Origin: an uncultured Chthonomonas sp.
GTDB taxonomy: Bacteria > Armatimonadota > Chthonomonadetes > Chthonomonadales > CAJBBX01
Assembly: GCA_903885605.1 (NCBI GenBank)
Contig: CAISJD010000037.1
Location: 1 to 41,197 of the forward strand
Length of the DNA: 41,197 bases
Direction: 5' to 3'
In this document: piece after piece, positions 33,670 through 41,197 of the stretch
How the letters are laid out: every line of letters begins with the position of its first letter
Numbering within the stretch: position 1 is the first letter of the stretch
Notes under the pieces: model-generated
Told to the model about the DNA's origin: nothing
The model's database searches: none
The model's input: only the letters and a program-made list of their open reading frames with translations
Position numbers and translations under genes: made by a program

Positions 33670-35889
33670 ATGATCCTGGCCGCCGCCGCACTACCCCTCA
33701 TTCTGCTTGCCGGTACGCCCTCGTCGTCGCGCGCGGGCATCGCCACGATCCAGGCCGGGGCCGATGCCGGAGCCCTGCTCAAGTCCGGCGCCTCGAGCGT
33801 GCAGCGCCGCACGGGACGGGTTGGCCTGCGTGATCTGAGCATCGCCGTGCGCGCCCTCGCCCCGGCCTCGCCGCGCCGCCCGAACCTCTGCCTCAACCGC
33901 CTGCGCGAGGGCTTCCCCAAGGCGGTCTGCAACTCCAGCGAACCCGGCTACGGCGACTGCGTCTGGTCGGGCATCGACGGAGTGCCGTGGGAAGGCGACT
34001 TCGAGTGGAGCAGCGACTACCGCAACCCCGAGGTCCCCTTCTATCAGGTGCATTTGGGCCGGACGGTGACCGTGGGCGAGGTCCGCCTCTGGCTGCGCCG
34101 CGTCTACACGCTGGCCGACTTCGAGCTGCGGGCGCTACCCGAGCAGGGCGATTGGGTGACCGTGCAGACCGTGAAGGGCAACACCGACACGCTTCGCACC
34201 TTCACCTTCGCACCGCGCCGCCTCCGAGCCGTGGGCGTCTTCTGCACCAGTGGGCCCGCGATCCAGCCCACCATCCGCCGCATCCTGGAGCTTGAGGCCT
34301 TCGCGCCGGCGCCGCCGAAGCCGAAGCGACCCGCGAGCTTCGGCTACCGTGTGGCGCTACCCGCCGGACAGGAGCGCTGGATCGAGGTACGCGAGGCCTA
34401 CGGCGAAGGCGAGGCCCTGAGCGAGGTGGACTACGAGGTCCGGCTCGACGGCCGACTGCTTCACCGGAGGCAGTATCGGTGCGACGGCGCCGGGGCGGTG
34501 GCCTACGCGGTGCACGCGCCGCCGGGGCCGGCCTGCACGGCCGAGCTGCGGTTCATCGACACCAGCGGCCAGGGGCTGGCCGTCGCCCGGGTTCGCACCT
34601 ACAACGACCCGGTGGCCCTGGCCGGCACGCGCGGCTTGCTTAAGCCCATGCTGGTGGCGCCGCGCATCGAGATCCGCCCGCCCTACACCCAGCCGGAGCC
34701 CGCCGCGGCGCTGCAGGCCTGGGCCGATGCCGCACGAGGCGCCTCGCGCTTCCTGCAGCCGGGCCTGCTCGCCATCGTGGGATACGCCAACCCCGACGCC
34801 GATGCCGTGGCCGCGAAGATCCGAGCCTATGCCGCCATGGCCGGGCGTAACCGCACGCCCTGGGTGCTGCAGCTCTCCAGCTGGTGGGCCGACACGCCGC
34901 TGCGCGCGCCCGACGGGGTCGGAGGCCACTTCGGCGATATCCAGTACCAGCAGATCGCCTACAGCCGCCACGACACCTACGACGACCCGGGCCTCCGCGA
35001 GTTCATGGAGGCCGAAGCGCCGGGCTCCTACAGCCCGCGCTACGGCCTCACCACGCCCAACCTCTGGTCCAACACGCCCTGGCTGACGATGAACAACGAC
35101 CGCCTGAACGCCTTCAAGGTGCGCTGCCTCAAAGCGGCGGTGGCGGTGGTGAACCAGGTTCGCGCCGAGCCGGGCGGCGAGATGCTGCAGGCCATCGTCA
35201 CGGATGACGAGCCGATCTACTGGCCGCGCATCACCGACTGGATGGAGAGGGGCTACGCCGGCGTGAACCACGGCGTGGCGCGTAGCGACCTGATGCTCGA
35301 CTTCAATCCCGCTACGGTGCGGGCAGCGGCCCGCGACGGCGTGAAGCTGGACCCCACCGATGGGCTGAGCCAGGCCGAGCGCCAGTGGCTGCACGAGAAC
35401 AACGCCCGCTACGCCGCTCTGATCTGCGGCGCCATCCGCGGCGCGCTGGACGCCCCCGCCGCGGGCCGCCCCGACCTGCGCGACCGCATATACAACTACA
35501 TACTGGCCCAGCCGCTCTATCCACTCTGCGACTTCGGGCATCCCGGCTGGGAGCTGGGCATCGTCCCCGGCGCTGCCGTGGGACTGGAGGCGTTCGACGA
35601 GCGCTACTTCGCCCGTGCGCGTGAACTGGGCCCGCTGGCCAACTCGGACCTGGAATGCGCCAACCCCTCGCCGGAGGGCGCCCTTTCGTTTGAGCCGAAT
35701 GTGCGAGCCTGGCACGATACGGGCTGCAGCTTCGTGCAGCTCTGCAATCCCGGCCCCGCCGCCAACTGGGGCAAGCTGTTCCAGGCGGCGTCGGCTTGGG
35801 ACGCCCGCAATAGGCTACAGCAGCGGGCGATCAGCGCCTTGCTTCAGGAGGAAGCCACCAACGAGTGGCGGCGTGCGGTATACCGCTGA
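33670..35889 (+). CDS. Exported protein with discoidin-like and TIM-barrel-like domains
   Basis: Protein of 739 residues; I choose the ATG at 33670 (AGGAG nine bases upstream), though the GTG at 33667 is equally possible. The N-terminus is a short hydrophobic signal (MILAAAALPLILLAG). Residues about 70-220 look like an F5/8 type C domain (WEGDFEWSSDYRNPEVPFYQVHLG, VGEVRLWLRRVYTLADFELR). The second half resembles a glycosidase barrel: RTPWVLQLSSWWAD, YGLTTPNLWSN, LQAIVTDDEPIYWPRITDW and CDFGHPGWELG. Its TDDEP motif echoes the TDEP catalytic pair in the GH123-like protein of this window. I cannot assign a CAZy family. It probably binds and acts on extracellular glycans. Confidence 0.72.
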   Translation: MILAAAALPLILLAGTPSSSRAGIATIQAGADAGALLKSGASSVQRRTGRVGLRDLSIAVRALAPASPRRPNLCLNRLREGFPKAVCNSSEPGYGDCVWSGIDGVPWEGDFEWSSDYRNPEVPFYQVHLGRTVTVGEVRLWLRRVYTLADFELRALPEQGDWVTVQTVKGNTDTLRTFTFAPRRLRAVGVFCTSGPAIQPTIRRILELEAFAPAPPKPKRPASFGYRVALPAGQERWIEVREAYGEGEALSEVDYEVRLDGRLLHRRQYRCDGAGAVAYAVHAPPGPACTAELRFIDTSGQGLAVARVRTYNDPVALAGTRGLLKPMLVAPRIEIRPPYTQPEPAAALQAWADAARGASRFLQPGLLAIVGYANPDADAVAAKIRAYAAMAGRNRTPWVLQLSSWWADTPLRAPDGVGGHFGDIQYQQIAYSRHDTYDDPGLREFMEAEAPGSYSPRYGLTTPNLWSNTPWLTMNNDRLNAFKVRCLKAAVAVVNQVRAEPGGEMLQAIVTDDEPIYWPRITDWMERGYAGVNHGVARSDLMLDFNPATVRAAARDGVKLDPTDGLSQAERQWLHENNARYAALICGAIRGALDAPAAGRPDLRDRIYNYILAQPLYPLCDFGHPGWELGIVPGAAVGLEAFDERYFARARELGPLANSDLECANPSPEGALSFEPNVRAWHDTGCSFVQLCNPGPAANWGKLFQAASAWDARNRLQQRAISALLQEEATNEWRRAVYR

Positions 35890-35892
35890 TAT

Positions 35893-35911
35893 GAGCCGCA
35901 TCGCGCGGCTC
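35893..35911 (+). terminator. Hairpin between the exported protein and the LTXXQ-like gene
   Basis: GAGCCGC (35893-35899) pairs perfectly with GCGGCTC (35905-35911) around ATCGC. It lies four bases after a stop and ten bases before the next ribosome site; no T-run. It may stop or attenuate read-through. Confidence 0.45.
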
Positions 35912-35931
35912 GGAAAGATCGGAGGATCGTG

Positions 35932-36501
35932 ATGGCAATGAAGGACCCGACCCTGTCGCCCGTGGCCGTAACGGCCATTCTCTGCCTGGTGATCGGCGGT
36001 GCCGGCGGCTACTACGGCCGGTACATGTCCGAGACGGCGCCCGGCGCCAAGAACCTTGATATCACAGCCGCCGGGCAGAAGGGCGGCGGCGGCGCACGCA
36101 CGGCCGGCCCCATGGGTAGCGCCATGGCCATGCCCGACAACGCCGATGCCGGGGCCGCGGCTGTCGCAGGTCCCCCGCCCACGCCCGGCGGCGCCCTCGC
36201 ACGTCTGGTGCGCAGCATCGGCGCCATCGAGAAGCTGCAGGGCCAGGGCCTGAGCCCCGAGCAGAAGAAGGCCATGCTTCCGATCCTGACAGAGATCCAG
36301 AAAGCCGGTAGCCTGGAGGGCTCTGCGGGCACCGAGAAGCTCATCGCCCTGCAGAAGACGCTGAGCCCGGCCCAGCGGGAGGCGCTGACGAGCCTGAACC
36401 CCCAGCGCGGCGGGAAGGACGAGGGCGACCCGGCGCAGCCCTTCGCGTCCGGGCGAAACCAGCAGGCGCTCAGTGACCTGATCGGCGTCGCATCAAAGTA
36501 G
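35932..36501 (+). CDS. Membrane-anchored LTXXQ-like small protein
   Basis: Protein of 189 residues; the ATG at 35932 has GGAGGA five bases upstream (a GTG at 35929 is possible). One N-terminal hydrophobic helix (LSPVAVTAILCLVIGGAGGYY) probably anchors it, followed by a Gly/Ala/Pro-rich linker and a helical domain with LSPEQKKAMLPILTEI and LSPAQREALTSL, two LTXXQ-like motifs. These resemble Spy/CpxP-type helical proteins and the exported protein at 13180. No enzymatic function is evident. It lies directly upstream of the giant protease, 39 bases apart, and may be co-transcribed with it. Confidence 0.75.
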   Translation: MAMKDPTLSPVAVTAILCLVIGGAGGYYGRYMSETAPGAKNLDITAAGQKGGGGARTAGPMGSAMAMPDNADAGAAAVAGPPPTPGGALARLVRSIGAIEKLQGQGLSPEQKKAMLPILTEIQKAGSLEGSAGTEKLIALQKTLSPAQREALTSLNPQRGGKDEGDPAQPFASGRNQQALSDLIGVASK

Positions 36502-36540
36502 GTAGCGGGCGCCGCCGATGAAGCCCCGAGGAGGCACCAC

Positions 36541-39500
36541 ATGATGATGCACCGGACGCGCAGAACCCAATGGCTGTGCGGCAAGTGGCCCGTTGCGGCG
36601 CCCGGACTGGCGGCGGCCCTGATGGCCATGGCTCTTCCGGGACTAGCCCAGAAGGCCGGTCCGCCCACACCCGACGGAGGCGCCAGAGTGCAGCCCATGA
36701 ACGCTAAGCAGCCACCGTTCACTCCTCCCGAGCAGGGCATGGTTCCAGGTGCAACGGTACAGCGTGACCGCGACACGGGCCGAGTTCGGCGCGTGCGCGG
36801 CAGCGTTGCGCCGCTAGCCACGCAGAGCGCATCCGCAGCCGCGCGGGCCTTCCTCTACGCCAACCGTAAGGTTCTCGGCCTGAGCGACGGGATGGACGAA
36901 CTCACCCTTGATCGGCAGGTCGAGAGCCTCGGCGGCTTCCATGTCACCTACAGGCAGGTGCTGGGCGGCCTGCCGGTCTTCGGCGGAAGCCTCTCAGTAC
37001 ACATGGACCGAGGCCTTCGGATTACCTCGGCAAACCTGGATATCGTGCCGGTCGCCGAGCCGCAGCGGCTCGGCCCGGCGGGCAGGCCCGACAAGGCCAT
37101 TGCCGCCGCAGTGGCCGCCGTTGCCGCCCAGTCGCCCCCTCGGCAGGCACCCGTAGCCCAGGAGGGCGTCTGGGTCCAGAAAGAGCGCGCCGAGCGCGTC
37201 TACCGCGTCACCTTCGGCACCATCCATCCTGCCGGCGCGTGGGAGGTGATGGTTCGCACGTCCGACCTGGCGATCCTGTCGCTCAGGAACATCGCGCGGT
37301 TCGCCGACGGCACCGGCATGGTCTACCTGCCTAACCCGGTCGTCGCCACCGGTGATCCGACGTTGACCGACAACGCCAACGCCGACAGCCCCACGCTGAC
37401 CGCGGCCCGCACATCCGTCACGTTGCGCGGCCTCGATGGTTCCGGCAACCTGACGGGCACGTACTGCACCACTACCCCGTCCACCTCAATCACCCGCGCC
37501 TACTCGGCCGGCCTGGCATTCAACTTCACACGTTCGCAGTCCGGCTTTGACGAGACAATGGCCTACTACCACATCGACCGCGTGGCCCGGTACACCCAGA
37601 GCCTCGGCTTCTCCAACATCCAGAACCGCCAGACCGGCGTCGATGTTAACGGCACCACCGAGGACAACGCATGGTACGATCCATCGACCGGTGACCTAAC
37701 CTTCGGCACGGGCGGCGTGAACGACGCACAAGACGCGGACGTGATCTGGCATGAGTGCGGCCACGCCATCCAGGACAACCAGGTGCCCGGCTTCGGCAGC
37801 TCAGCCGAAGGCGGCGCTGTAGGAGAGGGGTTCGGCGACTACTGGGCCGGGTCGCAGTTCGCCGGCGTCGGTCCCATGGGCTCGGCGTGGGACATCTACC
37901 TGGGCGAATGGGACGCCACCTTCTACAGCTCCAGCGTCCCGCCCTACCTGCGCCGATTGGACAGCACGAAGCACTACCCTGAGGACTGGGTGGGCGAAGT
38001 ACACGACGACGGCGAGATCTGGTCGGCGTGCCTCTGGCAGATCCGAGGCCTGCTCGGGACCACTCGCGCCGACACGATCATCCTGGAGAGCCACTTCATG
38101 CTCTCCCCGTACTGCACCTTCGCTGACGCCGCAGAGGCGATCCTGGCCGCCAACACGGCGCTCTACGCCGACGCCGACCGCCGGGCGATCCGCATCATCT
38201 TCATGGACCGAGGCATACTCCAGGCCGAGGCGACGTCGAGCATGGCCGTTGCACCGATCACCGCGCGCCCGGGCGATGGCATCACGCTCAGCGCCACCCT
38301 GACGCAGACGGTCTCCCACGCCGCGGTCGCAGGCGTCGATGTGGAACTCCGGTTGAACGGCGCGCTGATCGGCGTCGATGCCACCGATGCCGACGGCGCC
38401 GCCGCCGTTGACTTCATCGTGCCCAACACCTACGCGCTCGGGACCCGAACTATCTCGGCCCGGTTTGCCGGCAACTACGACGTAGCCGGGTCCACGGGCT
38501 CCGCCGACCTAACCGTGGTCGGCTACCCCATCGGCGGCCATGTGACCGAGGGAGGCGACCCGCTGGCCGGCGCCGTGGTCCGCGCCGTCGGTCCGGGCAT
38601 GGCCAACACTACCTACAGCCTCTCGCCCGGCGTCACCATCCCGGACGACAACGCCACAGGCATCACCTCTACGATCACTGTCCCGAGCGGCGGGCAGATC
38701 GGCTCCATCCGCGTCGGCGTCAACATCACGCACCCTTACCTGGGCGACCTGTTGGTGGAACTGGTCCACCCGGACGGAACCACCGTCGTGCTGCATGACC
38801 AGACCGGCGGGACCGCGGACGACCTCATTACCAGCTACCCGGACCTGACGACACCGACGCAGAGCCTCGGCGTCCTGCGCGACAAGACCGCCGCAGGCAC
38901 CTGGACCCTGAAGGTCAGGGACCTGGGCATCAACGACATCGGCGCCCTCAACAGCTGGAGCCTGACACTGGAGGCCCAGAGCAGCACTGCGGAGACAAGC
39001 GCCACCACGGACGCCTCGGGCGCCTACGAGCTGAGCGTGATGCCCGGCACGTTCGCGGTCTCACCGAACCTCACAGGCTTCTCGTTCACGCCGGCGAGCC
39101 GCACCGTCACCGTGCCGCCCGACCAGAGCGACGTGGACTTTGCCGCCTTGGGGACGCCCACCGAGCTGACCCTCGCAAATGTCACGGCCAACTCGGGCGA
39201 CACGGTGAACCTCCGCGCCGTCCTCTCCGTCCGGTCAAGCCACACAGCCCTCGCCGGGATGCCGGTCACGTTCACGGTCAACGGAGCCGGCGCCGGAGCG
39301 GCGACCACCGGAGCCGACGGTGCGGCCCAGGCGGCCTACACGCTGCCCGCCGGCTTCCTCGTGGGAGCCTACCCTGTGACGGCACGGTTCGCCGGATCCG
39401 GCACGTACAACCCGAGGCAGGTGACCGCGGCGCTGACAGTGCCCGGCTACAGCATCACGGGCAGCACGATGCAGGTGGGTGGCCCGGTCGCCGGCGCGAC

Positions 39501-41197
39501 GGTCACGGCAAGCAGCCCGCAACCCACCGACAGCGTGTACACGTCGTGGCCGGGCACGGCCATACCGGACAACAGCGCGGCCGGGATCGAGGCGCCGATC
39601 GTGGTCTCAGACACCGGCGACGTCACGGACATCAAGGTCGGCATCGACATCAACCACACGTGGATCAGCGACCTGGGCGTCATCCTGAGGCATCCCGACG
39701 GCACCGAGGTCATCCTCCACAACCATACCGGCGGAAGCCTTGACGATATCGTCACCAGCTACCCCGACCTGACTGCGCCGGCCCAGAGCCTCGGTGTCCT
39801 TCTGGGCAAGCCGATGGCCGGCACATGGAAGCTGATCGTTAAGGACAGTGCCGCCGGTGATGTCGGCATCCTCAATGCCTGGGCCCTGTCGATCACCCAT
39901 GACGTCCTGCAGCCTGCGGCGTCGGCGGTCTCCAGCAGTGTGGGCGCGTACCAGATTCGCGGACTCAACGCCGGTACGTACACGCTGACGGCGGCCAAGC
40001 CCGGCTACACGCTGGCGCCGTCGTCACTGGTCATCACGGTGGGCCCCAACGCCACGGGAGCCGACTTCAGTTCCTCGCTGGTCTCGACATCCCTCGCCAT
40101 GCCCGACAAGTCCGGCTTCGTCGGCGGCTCTGTCCAGCTGTCGGCAACACTGACCCAGACGACGCCGGGAACCGCCCTGGCCGGCAAGACGATCGCCTTC
40201 ACCGTGGACGGCGCCTCTGCCGGCACGGCCGTGACCGATGCGGCAGGCGTGGCAACGCTGGCTTACGCCATCCCCGCCGACGCTGTGGCCGGCGCACGGC
40301 CCATGTCCGCCTACTTCTCCGGTGACGGCACGCTTGCGCCGGCCGACGCCACGGCCACCCTCACGGCGGCAAAGGCGGCTTCGGCTCTCTACCTGCCGGA
40401 CCGCTCCGGCGTCATCACCACGACGATCGCCCTGAAGGCCTACCTTCGCCGGACCTCCGACAGCGCCAAGCTGGCCGGACGGACGGTGGACTTCGCCGTA
40501 GCGGGCACGTCCGTGGGCTCCGCCGATACCAGCGTGGACGGCGAGGCCGCCTTGCTGTGGACTATCACCGCCGGCGCGGCCACCCGCACGTTGGGCGGCT
40601 CCTTCGCCGGTGACGCGATGTTCCTGCCCTGCGCCGGTAGCGCCACTCTCACATCGACCACCGTGGCCACCAAGGTCTACGTGGTCGATCGCACCAACGT
40701 CAAGATCAAGACCTACACGGTCCTGAAGGCCTACCTCTACACCACGGCCAATGTCATCCTTCCCGGCAAGGCCTTGACGATGACCGTGGACGGCACGTCG
40801 CTGGGTTCGCAGGCCACCAACTCCAGCGGCTACATCTCCTACGGCTACACGGTCCCCGAGGGGACGGGCGCGGGCAACCGCGTGGTCGGTGCAAGCTGGG
40901 CGGGCAACGCGGGCTACCCGGCCTCCAGCAACACCGGCAAGCTGGGCGTGGTGCAGGGCAACCTCTACCTCTGGCCCTACGTCCGCAGCGGCAACCGGGG
41001 CACGGTCCACCCGCTGAAGGCCTACGTGCGGAGCCTGCCGGACTACGTGATCCAGCCCGGCAAGCCCATCACCTTCAAGGTCAACGGCTCCACCATCGGC
41101 TCCGCCAACGTGGCGGCCGACGGCTGGGCAACGGTGAACTGGACCATCCCCGCAGCCGAGGCCACCGGCGCCCACACCGCCACAGCCGACTTCGCCG
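36541..41197 (+). CDS. Giant secreted M36-like metalloprotease with nested P-domains and Ig-like repeats (partial)
   Basis: Open for 1552 codons to the window edge; the ATG at 36541 has GAGGAGG six bases upstream. Order: signal peptide (residues 1-36); FTP/PepSY-type propeptide (about 70-250); zinc protease domain with HECGHA (His404, Glu405, His408) and the third-ligand Glu429 in VGEGFGDY, the gluzincin spacing, closest in feel to fungalysin M36. Then an Ig-like domain (about 561-660); a carboxypeptidase-regulatory-like fold (661-871) interrupted by a P/Homo-B domain (693-813); another Ig-like domain; a second such nested pair (969-1178, P-domain 1000-1120); then at least four Ig-like modules of the KTVxFxVDGxSxGxA type. 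Likely a surface or secreted protease with adhesive tail. The C-terminus is not visible. Confidence 0.88.
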   Translation, partial: MMMHRTRRTQWLCGKWPVAAPGLAAALMAMALPGLAQKAGPPTPDGGARVQPMNAKQPPFTPPEQGMVPGATVQRDRDTGRVRRVRGSVAPLATQSASAAARAFLYANRKVLGLSDGMDELTLDRQVESLGGFHVTYRQVLGGLPVFGGSLSVHMDRGLRITSANLDIVPVAEPQRLGPAGRPDKAIAAAVAAVAAQSPPRQAPVAQEGVWVQKERAERVYRVTFGTIHPAGAWEVMVRTSDLAILSLRNIARFADGTGMVYLPNPVVATGDPTLTDNANADSPTLTAARTSVTLRGLDGSGNLTGTYCTTTPSTSITRAYSAGLAFNFTRSQSGFDETMAYYHIDRVARYTQSLGFSNIQNRQTGVDVNGTTEDNAWYDPSTGDLTFGTGGVNDAQDADVIWHECGHAIQDNQVPGFGSSAEGGAVGEGFGDYWAGSQFAGVGPMGSAWDIYLGEWDATFYSSSVPPYLRRLDSTKHYPEDWVGEVHDDGEIWSACLWQIRGLLGTTRADTIILESHFMLSPYCTFADAAEAILAANTALYADADRRAIRIIFMDRGILQAEATSSMAVAPITARPGDGITLSATLTQTVSHAAVAGVDVELRLNGALIGVDATDADGAAAVDFIVPNTYALGTRTISARFAGNYDVAGSTGSADLTVVGYPIGGHVTEGGDPLAGAVVRAVGPGMANTTYSLSPGVTIPDDNATGITSTITVPSGGQIGSIRVGVNITHPYLGDLLVELVHPDGTTVVLHDQTGGTADDLITSYPDLTTPTQSLGVLRDKTAAGTWTLKVRDLGINDIGALNSWSLTLEAQSSTAETSATTDASGAYELSVMPGTFAVSPNLTGFSFTPASRTVTVPPDQSDVDFAALGTPTELTLANVTANSGDTVNLRAVLSVRSSHTALAGMPVTFTVNGAGAGAATTGADGAAQAAYTLPAGFLVGAYPVTARFAGSGTYNPRQVTAALTVPGYSITGSTMQVGGPVAGATVTASSPQPTDSVYTSWPGTAIPDNSAAGIEAPIVVSDTGDVTDIKVGIDINHTWISDLGVILRHPDGTEVILHNHTGGSLDDIVTSYPDLTAPAQSLGVLLGKPMAGTWKLIVKDSAAGDVGILNAWALSITHDVLQPAASAVSSSVGAYQIRGLNAGTYTLTAAKPGYTLAPSSLVITVGPNATGADFSSSLVSTSLAMPDKSGFVGGSVQLSATLTQTTPGTALAGKTIAFTVDGASAGTAVTDAAGVATLAYAIPADAVAGARPMSAYFSGDGTLAPADATATLTAAKAASALYLPDRSGVITTTIALKAYLRRTSDSAKLAGRTVDFAVAGTSVGSADTSVDGEAALLWTITAGAATRTLGGSFAGDAMFLPCAGSATLTSTTVATKVYVVDRTNVKIKTYTVLKAYLYTTANVILPGKALTMTVDGTSLGSQATNSSGYISYGYTVPEGTGAGNRVVGASWAGNAGYPASSNTGKLGVVQGNLYLWPYVRSGNRGTVHPLKAYVRSLPDYVIQPGKPITFKVNGSTIGSANVAADGWATVNWTIPAAEATGAHTATADFA

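Noticed and set aside
1-41197. tRNA, rRNA, CRISPR arrays or insertion sequences
   Set aside because: Reading the intergenic gaps, I saw no cloverleaf with a GGTTCGA-type arm, no regularly spaced direct repeats, and no transposase-like frame with terminal inverted repeats.

Overview
The window is 41 kb of high-GC bacterial chromosome. It is dense with secreted proteins, glycan-active enzymes and gene-scale modules. The rpoC fragment at the left edge has the N-terminus typical of Firmicutes, Chloroflexi and related lineages (an [21 protein letters not shown] block). The right edge is a giant exported protein built from repeated Ig-like modules. With the many Tat or Sec exported sugar enzymes, this best fits an uncultured Armatimonadota-like polysaccharide degrader. 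The lineage is an inference, not something the sequence proves.

Layout. 1-6301 (minus strand): 5' part of rpoC, preceded not by rpoB but by a secreted GH5-like glycosidase and an exported protein of unknown function. 6504-16474: a sugar-processing region with a Tat-exported Gfo/Idh/MocA oxidoreductase, a fucose/arabinose isomerase-like enzyme translationally coupled to an exported alpha/beta hydrolase, a GH38 alpha-mannosidase, a small exported LTXXQ-like protein, a GH36-like alpha-galactosidase and an NAGPA-type phosphodiester glycosidase lipoprotein. 16646-22909: a PMT/ArnT-like membrane glycosyltransferase, an exported DUF4139 protein, an aldo/keto reductase-fold protein overlapping a tetraheme cytochrome c, and a uroporphyrinogen decarboxylase/MtaA-like protein.

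23013-28348 is an accessory, probably defence, island. It holds an HNH endonuclease with a putative EVE/ASCH-like reader domain, then, divergently, a tight three-gene operon: an ABC/OLD-type AAA ATPase, a DUF4276 (TOPRIM-like) protein and a RelE-fold-UvrD helicase. Together these resemble a Gabija system in which the GajA ATPase and TOPRIM halves are separate polypeptides. The second gene carries a 2-bp AT-repeat frameshift and the third an in-frame amber codon, so the copy as sequenced looks damaged or recoded.

28547-41197 returns to glycan and cell-surface genes: a GH123/DUF4091-like enzyme, two SDR dehydrogenases, a two-TM coiled-coil protein, a discoidin-like plus barrel-like exported protein, an LTXXQ-like membrane-anchored protein, and a partial M36-like metalloprotease. 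In the protease, two P-domains are each nested inside a carboxypeptidase-regulatory-like fold.

Strong hairpins without U-tracts follow many genes, and a GGTA(C/G)NNT box recurs upstream of many starts. I saw no tRNA, rRNA, CRISPR array or insertion sequence.
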